A DNA stretch of 64,000 nucleotides from positions 1,798,001-1,862,000 of the forward strand of contig NZ_CP028561.1 in the NCBI RefSeq assembly GCF_002165255.2. Direction: 5' to 3'. The translations under genes and the position numbers were made by a program. The notes beneath the pieces were generated by a model. That model was not told where the DNA came from, ran no database searches, and was given only the letters and a program-made list of their open reading frames with translations. Each line of letters starts with the position of its first letter. Position 1 is the stretch's first letter. This stretch comes from Acinetobacter sp. WCHA45. Its GTDB lineage: Bacteria > Pseudomonadota > Gammaproteobacteria > Pseudomonadales > Moraxellaceae. Positions 55,834-64,000 of the stretch are shown piece by piece.

Positions 55834-56856
55834 TTATTGTATTTTTGCATTTTGTTGGGTTTGTAATTGTGCAGAAAGTGAACTACTAATTCCTTCACCA
55901 ATCTTTGTACCCATACGTCCTAAAATCGACTCTAAAGGATTGCGTTGAACAGTATAATCTAATTTCTGATCTAATTTAAGATCGCGCATCAATGTTGTAA
56001 TACTACCACTACGATCTGCAACACCTAATGCAATTGCCTGTTCACCCGTCCAGAATAAACCAGAAAATACCGCAGGATCATTTGACTTTAATCGTTTTCC
56101 ACGACCTTCTTTGACTGCATTAATAAAATGTGTATGAACATTATCTAAAACAGCTTGCACATGTGCTTGTTGCGCTGGATTAATTGGCTTAGTCATACTT
56201 AGAATGTCTTTATTATTACCAGAAGTTAAAGTACGGTCTTCAACACCAAGCTTTTGCGCTAAACCACTCAAACCATAGTTCGGCATAATCACACCGATTG
56301 AACCAACCAAACTTGATGGGTTTACAATGATCTCATCTGCAGCAGAAGCAATATAGTAAGCACCCGATGCACCCATATCACCAATCACGGCATAGACTTT
56401 TTTATCTGGATGTTGTTTTTTAAGGTAGCGAATCTCTTGCCAAATCTCATCAGACTGCACGGGTGAGCCACCAGGAGAATTAATATTCAATGCAATCGCT
56501 TTACTGCCAGTGGCTTCAAATGCACGATTTAATGCTTTATTGGTGTCTTCACTATTGACAGTAGATTGACCACTAGAAGAATCAATAGTTCCAACAATAT
56601 CAATCACAGCTAAATGATCAGAGCTGACATTCGTATTTGATTTTTCTACAGAAGTTGAGCAGCCTTTGCTCATTGCGATCAATACGATTAATAAATACGC
56701 AAAACCTAAGCATTTAAAAAAGATGCTCCAACGTCGACTACGGCGTTGTTCTTCGACAGAAGCCAAAACAGCTTTTTCTAAAATCTGCCATTCTTTGCCT
56801 GTCACGTTATTGCTATTTGTAGGTTCATTTTGTGGTTTTGGTGGCCAATCGGACAT
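55834..56856 (-). CDS. sppA: Signal peptide peptidase SppA, S49 family
   Basis: A 340-residue membrane-anchored S49 peptidase of the short (36 kDa) type that degrades cleaved signal peptides. A charged cytoplasmic N terminus precedes one membrane segment (FKCLGFAYLLIVLIAMS). The catalytic Ser lies in GDMGASGAYYIASAAD and the catalytic Lys probably in SGNNKDILSM. LNINSPGGSPVQSDEI is a typical family segment. The ATG at 56856 is preferred to a TTG 15 bases upstream. Confidence 0.92.
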   Translation of the reverse strand: MSDWPPKPQNEPTNSNNVTGKEWQILEKAVLASVEEQRRSRRWSIFFKCLGFAYLLIVLIAMSKGCSTSVEKSNTNVSSDHLAVIDIVGTIDSSSGQSTVNSEDTNKALNRAFEATGSKAIALNINSPGGSPVQSDEIWQEIRYLKKQHPDKKVYAVIGDMGASGAYYIASAADEIIVNPSSLVGSIGVIMPNYGLSGLAQKLGVEDRTLTSGNNKDILSMTKPINPAQQAHVQAVLDNVHTHFINAVKEGRGKRLKSNDPAVFSGLFWTGEQAIALGVADRSGSITTLMRDLKLDQKLDYTVQRNPLESILGRMGTKIGEGISSSLSAQLQTQQNAKIQ

Positions 56857-56994
56857 AAGATTCCAATCCAATGTATTGTAAAGTGAATTTATTATATACG
56901 CTGATTTATAGAAAACTGTTTAAATAACTTGTTTTAACTTATAATTATTTTATACGTTATACTCTCCTCTTGTAATTTTTTTAATGTTTGATAT

Positions 56995-57945
56995 ATGGCA
57001 CACCCCAAATCAACAAATAGTAATTACCGTCTCATACAATTTCTGAGTCATCAACCACTTCAATTAGGTCGTTTTATCGCAGGTTTTGTTGCACGATTGC
57101 TCAATAATTTCCAGCTTTCTAAACTCTCAAAAATTATACAATTGAATTTACAGATCGCATTCCCTGAAGCATCTCAACAAGAAATAAATCAATTAAAAAA
57201 ACAAGCAATTAAAAATGAACTAACCTCTTATTTTGAATTTGTGAGCATTTGGGGAGCTTCAAATGAGAAAAATATTCAGCGCATTCACAAAATTCATAAT
57301 GAGCATTATTTTCACGAAGCCCTCGCAGAGAAAAAAGGACTTGTCCTGATTATGCCTCATTTGGGTACTTGGGAAGTGATGAATGCATGGCTATCCAAAT
57401 ATACTCAAATGACCATCCTTTATAAGCCAGTGAAAAATCCTGATGCTGATCGTTTTGTTCGTGATGCACGTAGCCGTAATCAAGCGAATTTAGTACCCAC
57501 TGATGAAAGTGGAGTTCGTCAGATTTTTAAAGCATTAAAACAAGGTGGTACAACTGTTATTTTACCTGATCACACCCCTGATCACGGTGGTGAAATGATT
57601 AAGTATTTTGGTATTCCCTTGGCATCGAGTAGTTTAAGCGCAAAGTTAATTCAAAAAACAAAAGCACGAACTTTATTCCTTTATGCTTTGAGGAATGAGC
57701 AAGGTGGATTCGACATGCATATCGAGCGTATCAATCCTCAAATTTATGAAGGCAATGCCGAAGATGGTACGCTTATTATTCATCAGACTTTGGAAAATTT
57801 AATCCAACGTCTTCCAATGCATTATCACTGGAGTTATAAACGATTCAGTGCGAACCCTAGCTTACGCAAAATTTATGATATTGACGTCAACGAAGCTTTA
57901 GCAAAAGTTGCTGAAGTTCGTCGGCAAGAAAATACTCAACTTTAA
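56995..57945 (+). CDS. LpxL/HtrB-family acyltransferase
   Basis: A 316-residue inner-membrane acyltransferase of the lipid A late-acylation family. The catalytic HX4E motif is HLGTWE in LIMPHLGTWEVMN; the second block is YKPVKNPDADRFVRDARSRN, and ILPDHTPDHGG follows. These enzymes add secondary acyl chains to lipid A or act on related lysophospholipids; which one is not clear. It is divergent from sppA and converges on comEC. Confidence 0.88.
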   Translation: MAHPKSTNSNYRLIQFLSHQPLQLGRFIAGFVARLLNNFQLSKLSKIIQLNLQIAFPEASQQEINQLKKQAIKNELTSYFEFVSIWGASNEKNIQRIHKIHNEHYFHEALAEKKGLVLIMPHLGTWEVMNAWLSKYTQMTILYKPVKNPDADRFVRDARSRNQANLVPTDESGVRQIFKALKQGGTTVILPDHTPDHGGEMIKYFGIPLASSSLSAKLIQKTKARTLFLYALRNEQGGFDMHIERINPQIYEGNAEDGTLIIHQTLENLIQRLPMHYHWSYKRFSANPSLRKIYDIDVNEALAKVAEVRRQENTQL

Positions 57946-57986
57946 TCCTATAAATATTGTGATATGAAAATATTACAATATTTAAG

Positions 57987-60413
57987 TTATTTTCTTTCCA
58001 ACCATTTAATTTGCTGTCTTTGCTGTCTGAGCTCAACCTGACCATTTTCAAAAACAAAACGAATTGTTCCTGCTTCAACCGTAGTTAATAATGGAATGTG
58101 TAGCGCCTGTAGACGATTTTTCAACTCTTGACTGGGATGACCATAACGATTATCAAACCCTGCCGAAGCAATCGCAAGTTTCGGTTTTAAAGTCGCTAAA
58201 AAATCATAAGCAGAACTATGTTTACTCCCGTGATGTCCCAAGATCAAAACATCTACTTTTAAATCGGGATATTGTTGCATTAATTTATATTCAGCCTCCC
58301 AACCTGCATCTCCCATGATTAAAAAGTTTTGATAAGGTTGGGCATTTAGAAACTGCAAATACACCACACAGGAATACTCATTTTGCTGATCCTTTGCATG
58401 AATAAGCTCATCTGATTTAGGGGATAGAATTTCAACTTTTAGATTTTCATATGACCAATGCTGACCTTGCTGACAAAATGAGAAATTGTTTTTGAACTGC
58501 ATTTTTTGGTCATATTCATTTGACTGAACTTGGGATATTTCAAAGTTTTTTTGAATAATAGGAAAAGCACCACTATGGTCTTGATCAAGATGAGATAAGA
58601 TTACATGGTGGATGTGGCGTACACCTTGTTGCCGTATAAATGGAATAACAACCCGCTCTCCTAAACTAAATTTATTTTCATTGTAAGAGCCCCCTGTATC
58701 AATCATAAAGATTTGTTCGGGATGTTGTAAAAATACAGCTTGCCCTTGTCCAACATCTAAAATATTTAAAACCGTAGGTTGAGTCTTTACACCTATACAT
58801 ATAGGTAAAAAACAAATCAATGCCCAAGCTTTAGGAATCGTTCCCCTCGGCATAAATAAAATAAGCATACCAAGGATTAAAGATACCATCATTAAGGGTG
58901 TATAACTTACCCCATATAAATGCGGTGCAATATTTTGCAAGATGTCTAAAATTGACATCAATATAGATAATACAAAATCATTAATTTGAAATAAAAACTG
59001 CCCTAATGCAGGAATGATGAGCCAAATACATGCAGCCAGAATATCTAATGGCACAACGACACCACCAAGTAAAGGAATTGCAATTAAGTTACTTACAGGT
59101 GCAATCCAAGAAACTTGCTGAAAGAAAATCAAGACTAATGGTAATAAGGCGATAAAGATCTTAGATTGCGATTCAACCAAAGCTTTAGCAGCTAAAAATA
59201 TTTTTTGAGTCCACGTAATCGGCTGATCTTGCGGTAATTGTGCAATGGTCTGATAAACTCTAAGTAGAATAAAACAGGCCCCATATGACAGCCAAAAACC
59301 AGCGGATAGAATACTAAAAGGATCAAAAAGCAATAATATACTGGCACTATAAATCAATAAGCTAAATGGGCGAATCGATTGACGAAAGAAGAGAAAAATA
59401 CTTGCAAGTAAAGCAGTCAATAAAGTTCTGATCGCTGGAATCTCAAAACCAACAAATGCCACATAGACCAGCACACTGAGTAAAAATGGCAATAATAATA
59501 AAATTTGTCTAGGCTGCCATAAGTATAGATGTGGGCAGTAACGCTGTATGAGCCGTTGTATCAACCAAGACAACATGAATGCAAAGATCAACACATGTGG
59601 ACCAGAAATCGCTAACAAATGCGAAATTCCAAGCTGTTGAAATTGTTGTTTCAATGTGTTGGATAACAGGCTTTCATCACCTGTTAGCAAGGCTAAAAGT
59701 AAACCTTTATGCTGAAGCTTAGAAGTTTGTAACATCTGCCGAAATTCTAAGCGTTTCATCTCAACGCTTAATAAAAACTTAGCAGAAAAGCTTTGCTGTT
59801 GCTTTAAGTGACCTTGATAACCCAAACGGTAAATTTCATCAAAGCTTAAAGGTTGAATAGACTGCACTGAAAATGCAGACATTATATTTTGCTGCAAAAA
59901 CCATTTTTCCTGATCAAATGCACCCACAACAGCAAAACTATGCACTGGTTTAATCTGACCATAAACTCGATAATAATGACCCAACTGTAAACTTTGCTTC
60001 TGATTTAACTGATATTTGTCTTGTTTTAAATAAAGTAACCAGATGACTGTTTGCTTATGTCGATTAAGTACTTCAGCAATTTGTTTATGACCATCATCAC
60101 TCAATTCATCTATATTTTTAATATAAACAATTGCTTCATATGATTGTGATTCAAACTCTTTTAATTGCAGTCGTTGTTCTAATGCGGAATCTGCAAAATA
60201 ATATCCTGTTGTAAACAATCCCCAGCTTGCACTGATTAAAATAAGCGCTTTATAAAAAGGTCGATAAAAATAGGATTCTTTCTTGTATATGCCAAAGCTA
60301 AAGATCAGGATTGCAATAGCCAACCAAATCCACCATGTCAGCTCGATAAAATCAAGATGAAATCCCATGATTGCAATACCAGCAATCCAGCCCAATAAAA
60401 TAATTTTTAACAT
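57987..60413 (-). CDS. comEC: DNA internalization protein ComEC/Rec2
   Basis: ComEC is the membrane channel that moves single-stranded DNA into the cytoplasm during natural transformation. The 808-residue protein has an N-terminal membrane region and DUF4131-like part, a central competence domain with GLLLALLTGDESLLS and GISHLLAISGPHVLIF, and a C-terminal metallo-beta-lactamase domain with LSHLDQDHSGAFP, MGDAGW and ILGHHGSKHSSAY. All domains look intact, which fits the natural competence of many Acinetobacter. Confidence 0.95.
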   Translation of the reverse strand: MLKIILLGWIAGIAIMGFHLDFIELTWWIWLAIAILIFSFGIYKKESYFYRPFYKALILISASWGLFTTGYYFADSALEQRLQLKEFESQSYEAIVYIKNIDELSDDGHKQIAEVLNRHKQTVIWLLYLKQDKYQLNQKQSLQLGHYYRVYGQIKPVHSFAVVGAFDQEKWFLQQNIMSAFSVQSIQPLSFDEIYRLGYQGHLKQQQSFSAKFLLSVEMKRLEFRQMLQTSKLQHKGLLLALLTGDESLLSNTLKQQFQQLGISHLLAISGPHVLIFAFMLSWLIQRLIQRYCPHLYLWQPRQILLLLPFLLSVLVYVAFVGFEIPAIRTLLTALLASIFLFFRQSIRPFSLLIYSASILLLFDPFSILSAGFWLSYGACFILLRVYQTIAQLPQDQPITWTQKIFLAAKALVESQSKIFIALLPLVLIFFQQVSWIAPVSNLIAIPLLGGVVVPLDILAACIWLIIPALGQFLFQINDFVLSILMSILDILQNIAPHLYGVSYTPLMMVSLILGMLILFMPRGTIPKAWALICFLPICIGVKTQPTVLNILDVGQGQAVFLQHPEQIFMIDTGGSYNENKFSLGERVVIPFIRQQGVRHIHHVILSHLDQDHSGAFPIIQKNFEISQVQSNEYDQKMQFKNNFSFCQQGQHWSYENLKVEILSPKSDELIHAKDQQNEYSCVVYLQFLNAQPYQNFLIMGDAGWEAEYKLMQQYPDLKVDVLILGHHGSKHSSAYDFLATLKPKLAIASAGFDNRYGHPSQELKNRLQALHIPLLTTVEAGTIRFVFENGQVELRQQRQQIKWLERK

Positions 60414-60447
60414 GTAATTTTTTAATTAAGTTTTTGATTTTTCTGAA

Positions 60448-60479
60448 CGCAAAATTAAAGCCCGTTTTCAGGGCTTTAA
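60448..60479 (-). terminator. Probable terminator after lolD
   Basis: A 9-bp perfect stem (arms 60455-60463 and 60471-60479) with a 7-base loop. On the minus strand it is followed by a short T stretch. It separates lolD from comEC. Confidence 0.6.
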
Positions 60480-60500
60480 CAAGAGATTAAACAAAATAAA

Positions 60501-61187
60501 TTATTTTGGATCAATCCATAAACCATCTTGCATATGCAAAATCGAATCTGCTGATTGAGCCAATTGCTCATCATGAGTCACGATTAACATCGCCATATTC
60601 AGCTCTTTTTTGAGATCAGTCAGCAATTCAAAAATACTCAATGCTGTTTTACGATCTAAATTACCAGTTGGTTCATCTGCTAAGACAACTGCAGGTTTCG
60701 TCACTAAGGCGCGCGCTAAAGCCACACGTTGACGCTCACCGCCCGATAATTCACCTGGTTTATGATCTAAACGATGCGATAAACCGACACGATCAAGTAG
60801 GTATTCTGCTCGTCTTTTAACATCCTTATAATTACTTTCACGACGTAACATCAAAGGCATGGCTACATTTTCTAAAGCAGAAAACTCAGGCAACAAATGA
60901 TGAAATTGATAAACGAAACCTAGATATTGATTACGTTTATAACCACGCTCTGCTTCGCCTAAATTATCAAAACGCTGACCTTGCAAAAAGACTTGTCCTT
61001 GCGATGGTTGCTCTAGGCCACCAAGCGCATGTAATAACGTACTTTTACCTGAACCACTCGAACCAACAATGGAAACAAACTCGCCTGCTTTTACTTGAAG
61101 TGATAAACCTTTAATCACTTCAACTTTGCTTTTACCATCATCAAAATGTTTATAAATATCTTTGGCTTCTAAGACGATCTTACTCAT
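60501..61187 (-). CDS. lolD: Lipoprotein-releasing ABC transporter ATPase LolD
   Basis: LolD powers release of outer-membrane lipoproteins from the inner membrane to LolA. The 228-residue protein has Walker A GSSGSGKSTLLHALGG, signature LSGGERQRVALARAL, Walker B VVLADEPTGNLD and switch THDEQ. The ATG at 61187 lies inside the 3' end of the permease gene (8-base overlap), so the 12-residue longer start is unlikely. Confidence 0.95.
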   Translation of the reverse strand: MSKIVLEAKDIYKHFDDGKSKVEVIKGLSLQVKAGEFVSIVGSSGSGKSTLLHALGGLEQPSQGQVFLQGQRFDNLGEAERGYKRNQYLGFVYQFHHLLPEFSALENVAMPLMLRRESNYKDVKRRAEYLLDRVGLSHRLDHKPGELSGGERQRVALARALVTKPAVVLADEPTGNLDRKTALSIFELLTDLKKELNMAMLIVTHDEQLAQSADSILHMQDGLWIDPK

Positions 61188-62415
61188 AACGTAATGCCTC
61201 AGCAGGTTGAACTTTGGCTGCACGTAATGCAGGATAAATTGTCGCCAAAAAACTCATCAATAATGAAACAATGACAATTACCGTAACATCTTGCCATCTG
61301 AGATATGAAGGCAGATAGTGAACAAAATAGGCATCAAACAAGTTCAAACCTAGAGCAGTATTGAACCAAGAAATAATATCGCTAATGGTCAATGCTAAAG
61401 TTACACCTAACACTGTTCCTGCAATCGTTCCAATGACACCAATCACTGTGCCTTGTACCATAAAAATTTTAGTGATCATGGACGGTGAAGCACCGAGAGT
61501 CCGCAGAATCGCAATATCAGATTTTTTATCTGTTACGACCATTACTAAAGATGAAACGATATTAAATGCAGCAACCACAATAATCAGAACAAGAAGTAAA
61601 CCCACTAAGGTTTTTTCCATCTGAATTGCATTGAAAAGATTGCCGTGCGTATACGTCCAATTCGATGCGTAGAAATTACTTGGTAATTGTTTCACGATAT
61701 CATCTGCAACAGATGGTGCGGCAAAAATATCATCTAACTTTAATCGCACGCCTTGCGCACCATCAGGCAAACGCAATAATGTTGATGCATCATTTAAGGC
61801 GATATAACCCACCATCGAATCAACTTCTGCACCTACACTAAAAATTCCAACCACTTTAAAACGTTTAAAGCGTGGTACCACACCTGCTGGTGATGGTGTT
61901 GCTTCAGGCAGAACTAAGGTGACATTGTCATTTAAACCAAGACCAAGTGCATCGGTCATATCCTTGCCTAGAACAATACCGAACTCGCCTTTCTTCAAAG
62001 CATTTAAATCACCTGAGACCATATGGTTTTGGATAATTGAAACTTTCTTTTCATATTTAGGCTCAATTCCGGTCACCATAATCCCTGCAACTTGCCCTTG
62101 AGCGGTTAACATCCCTTGCAATTGAGTAAATGGTGCAACACCTGTCACATGCGGATGGTGTTCAACTCTTTTTACAAGCTCAGGCCAATCTGTTAGTATC
62201 TGAGTAGAAGAAACTGTGGCTTGCGGAACCATTCCAAGAACACGATTTTTTAATTCACGGTCAAAACCGTTCATAACAGACAGTACTGTAATAAGGACAG
62301 CAACGCCAAGGGTTAAACCAATCATGGAAACCAAGGCAATAAAAGAAATAAAATGATTACTTCGCCGAGCACGAGTGTATCTCAACCCTATATACAGCGA
62401 AATTGGCTTAAACAT
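61180..62415 (-). CDS. Lipoprotein-releasing ABC transporter permease
   Basis: A 411-residue LolC/LolE-family permease: one N-terminal membrane segment (FISFIALVSMIGLTLGVAVLI), a large periplasmic domain, then three segments, including LLVLIIVVAAFNIVSSLVMVV and the conserved DIAILRTLGAS loop. Only one permease gene accompanies lolD here. In some gammaproteobacteria a single hybrid permease (LolF) replaces LolC and LolE; whether this is LolF or a second gene lies elsewhere cannot be told from the window. Confidence 0.92.
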   Translation of the reverse strand: MFKPISLYIGLRYTRARRSNHFISFIALVSMIGLTLGVAVLITVLSVMNGFDRELKNRVLGMVPQATVSSTQILTDWPELVKRVEHHPHVTGVAPFTQLQGMLTAQGQVAGIMVTGIEPKYEKKVSIIQNHMVSGDLNALKKGEFGIVLGKDMTDALGLGLNDNVTLVLPEATPSPAGVVPRFKRFKVVGIFSVGAEVDSMVGYIALNDASTLLRLPDGAQGVRLKLDDIFAAPSVADDIVKQLPSNFYASNWTYTHGNLFNAIQMEKTLVGLLLVLIIVVAAFNIVSSLVMVVTDKKSDIAILRTLGASPSMITKIFMVQGTVIGVIGTIAGTVLGVTLALTISDIISWFNTALGLNLFDAYFVHYLPSYLRWQDVTVIVIVSLLMSFLATIYPALRAAKVQPAEALRYE

Positions 62416-62440
62416 ACCATTTAGTCCGAGGTGATTTATT

Positions 62441-63028
62441 ATGGAAAATTCACAACATCAGCTTGTTGAGGACAACTCTGAACGTCGAGTGATGTCTCGT
62501 ATTGATGCTGTGTTAAGAATCAACTATCAAGTCATTCCTGACGACGTTGCGCTGAATGATCCTTATGATTCTCACTTTGTATTGCCACGCTATTTTCTAC
62601 TACTTGCTGAATTAGATCAATTTGATCATGCATTTCGCTACGAATTAGAACAATTAAATGAAAAAGATCAACAAATTGCTCGCATATTATCCCTTTTCAA
62701 TCAAAAATTAAATCTGATTACTGGTTCTTTTTACGACAATATCGTGCAATCCCTACTACCAGTACCTGAACAAGTTAACTTTTCCGAGAATGGCTTAAGC
62801 TTCTTCAGCTCACAAGCTCTTAATGAAGGAACCTATATTCATATTACGTTGAGTCATCCTGAAAACTACTTTCATATCGCAGCAACTGCTCAAGTTGCTT
62901 ACAGCTCAGCAGATGAACAAGGTAAATTCCGTATTGGTGCTTATTTCATTACCCTTAATCCACAAGATCGTGCCAAATTAGCGGAAAGTATTCAAGATTC
63001 ACAACAAACTGAGAGTAACCCAAATTAA
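62441..63028 (+). CDS. PilZ-domain-like protein
   Basis: A 195-residue cytoplasmic protein. The N-terminal part has SERRVMSRIDAVLRINYQ, similar to the RxxxR entry of PilZ domains, and the C-terminal half has NFSENGLSFFSSQAL, like the D/NxSxxG motif. A helical insertion (about residues 60-110) separates the two. PilZ domains bind cyclic di-GMP, but several key residues differ here, so ligand binding is uncertain. It is divergent from the Lol operon. Confidence 0.7.
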   Translation: MENSQHQLVEDNSERRVMSRIDAVLRINYQVIPDDVALNDPYDSHFVLPRYFLLLAELDQFDHAFRYELEQLNEKDQQIARILSLFNQKLNLITGSFYDNIVQSLLPVPEQVNFSENGLSFFSSQALNEGTYIHITLSHPENYFHIAATAQVAYSSADEQGKFRIGAYFITLNPQDRAKLAESIQDSQQTESNPN

Positions 63029-63045
63029 ATATGAAAATGTGATTT

Positions 63046-63939
63046 TCATATTTTCAAACGGCGATAGGTATTAAAATCTTTATAAAAATAAAGACACAAA
63101 CCTAATAGAATGATGCTTGCCCCAACAAAAACTTGTGCAGATAATTGTTCATGATTGAGGTAAGCACCTATGAGTATTGCCAACATTGGGGTCATCACCG
63201 TCGTCAGTGACAAAGTGGTGGCTTTCAAATTTTGTACCAACTTGAAATAACAAAACATCGCAATTAATGAAGCCATTACAACGGTATAAGTCAATGCTAA
63301 CAATGATTTCGTCGAAGGAAAGTGCGTTGGTGCATGTTGCCAAATCCAAGGTAGTAATAATATGGCTAAGATTGTTGAAACCAGAATTGAACCAGTTGCT
63401 TGAGCCATCGGTTGCACATCCGCATTGATTTTTTTCACCAGAAAAATAGAAAGCGAATATGCAAAAACACTCATCAGCATTAAAACAATACCTATCGGCT
63501 GCACATGTTTTTGACTACCACTCAGACAAATCATCGCTAATCCAATAATTGAGGTTCCCATCCCCAACCACTGCAAACTCGCTAACTTTTGTTGAAAACC
63601 AAAACTTCCAATCAGCCCAGCCATGATCGGAGCTAAGCCAAACATCAATGCAATCAACCCAGAACTTAAATAAGGTGTTGCTGCATAAGTAAAAATTTGC
63701 GAACCGATCAAACTTAATGAACCAGCTACATAACTTGATAACGCAACTTTATGAATCGGGAATTTAACCTTTAACAGCAATAACACGCTAACCGCCAAAG
63801 GTAAGGCAATAAAAAAGCGCAATACCAAAGCCCACATAGGGTTTAAGTCAGTAACACTCCAAACAATTGCCAATGGCGTGGTTGCCCAAATGAATACTAA
63901 TAATCCATACGTCAGTACTAAGTTGATTCGTGAAGGCAT
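63046..63939 (-). CDS. DMT family (EamA) transporter
   Basis: A 297-residue membrane protein with about ten hydrophobic segments in two EamA repeats. The first repeat starts NLVLTYGLLVFIWATTPLAI; the second includes GIVLMLMSVFAYSLSIFLVKK and ends ILLGLCLYFYKDF. Family members export amino acids, metabolites or drugs; the substrate is unknown. It converges on the PilZ-like gene with an 17-base gap and lies 7 bases after another minus-strand frame. Confidence 0.88.
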   Translation of the reverse strand: MPSRINLVLTYGLLVFIWATTPLAIVWSVTDLNPMWALVLRFFIALPLAVSVLLLLKVKFPIHKVALSSYVAGSLSLIGSQIFTYAATPYLSSGLIALMFGLAPIMAGLIGSFGFQQKLASLQWLGMGTSIIGLAMICLSGSQKHVQPIGIVLMLMSVFAYSLSIFLVKKINADVQPMAQATGSILVSTILAILLLPWIWQHAPTHFPSTKSLLALTYTVVMASLIAMFCYFKLVQNLKATTLSLTTVMTPMLAILIGAYLNHEQLSAQVFVGASIILLGLCLYFYKDFNTYRRLKI

Positions 63940-63946
63940 ATTTAGC

Positions 63947-64000
63947 TCAAGAAGCGGTTTTGCGTTTTTGTTTGAAAATAGTTTGATCTAAAGAGCTTGA
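63947..64000 (-). CDS. 3' end of a minus-strand gene, cut by the window
   Basis: An open minus-strand frame runs in from the right edge for 17 codons and ends in TGA at 63947-63949; the last residues are Lys-rich (IFKQKRKTAS). It stops 7 bases before the transporter ATG, as a cotranscribed gene would. It is too short to identify and may not be real. Confidence 0.35.
   Translation of the reverse strand, partial: SSSLDQTIFKQKRKTAS

Noticed and set aside
1..64000. CRISPR array, tRNA or rRNA genes, prophage, toxin-antitoxin pair or defence cluster
   Set aside because: Looked for regular spaced repeats, cloverleaf-type sequence and typical genes; none seen.

Overview
The window is a stretch of chromosome from a gammaproteobacterium of the genus Acinetobacter. 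The DNA is AT-rich. The porin gene at 19593-20345 matches what I recall of CarO, a protein typical of the genus, and the gene clusters (era/rnc/DUF4845/lepB/lepA, sbp/cysTWA, tolQRAB-pal, tandem CSLREA genes) fit that assignment. I cannot fix the species from sequence alone. No tRNA, rRNA, CRISPR array, prophage or recognisable defence island was seen. Nearly everything is core genome, with one insertion sequence and a small decayed patch beside it.

Layout. 1-6958 is a minus-strand translation/maturation cluster read lepA, lepB, DUF4845, rnc, era, small lipoprotein, recO, pdxJ, miaE (miaE is cut by the window edge). 7116-9056 holds a thioesterase and a DegP/MucD-type periplasmic protease. 9435-13595 has nadB facing tmk-mltG-pabC. 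13980-19485 is the sulfate uptake block: sbp, a small alpha/beta hydrolase, cysT, cysW, cysA and a CysB-type regulator. carO (minus) follows, divergent from dapD, then queE and queC for 7-deazaguanine synthesis.

23480-25400 is the one accessory-looking region. It holds a truncated and frameshifted gene remnant, a peroxiredoxin gene bracketed by imperfect inverted repeats, and a complete 1001-bp IS982-family element with a 7-bp target duplication. 25402-32897 carries nadM, an enoyl-CoA hydratase, a nitroreductase, a YqfO-like protein, purL and a lipoprotein.

33054-42488 has dgt, ruvA-ruvB, a lipoprotein with a palindrome over its promoter, and the Tol-Pal system (ybgC, tolQ, tolR, tolA, tolB, pal). 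42665-45935 has fbp, a SpoU-type RNA methyltransferase and a three-gene cluster of ECF-like sigma factor, small membrane protein and DUF3106 protein. 46031-50380 holds two tandem CSLREA proteins with C-terminal sorting-type tails. 50496-64000 holds hda, an AI-2E family transporter, purM-purN, a hypothetical gene, a hydrolase, sppA, a lipid A type acyltransferase, comEC, lolD with a single Lol permease, a PilZ-like protein and a DMT transporter, plus the 3' end of one more gene.

Functional threads. Envelope biology dominates: LepB, SppA, DegP, Lol, Tol-Pal, CarO and the CSLREA pair. Purine synthesis (purL, purM, purN) and NAD synthesis (nadB, nadM) each occur at separate loci. I found no convincing new multi-gene system. 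The best leads are the tandem CSLREA pair, the decayed peroxiredoxin/IS982 locus, the sigma/DUF3106 cluster, and the 14-bp palindrome over the promoter at 36171-36212. All start choices, promoters and terminators were read by eye.
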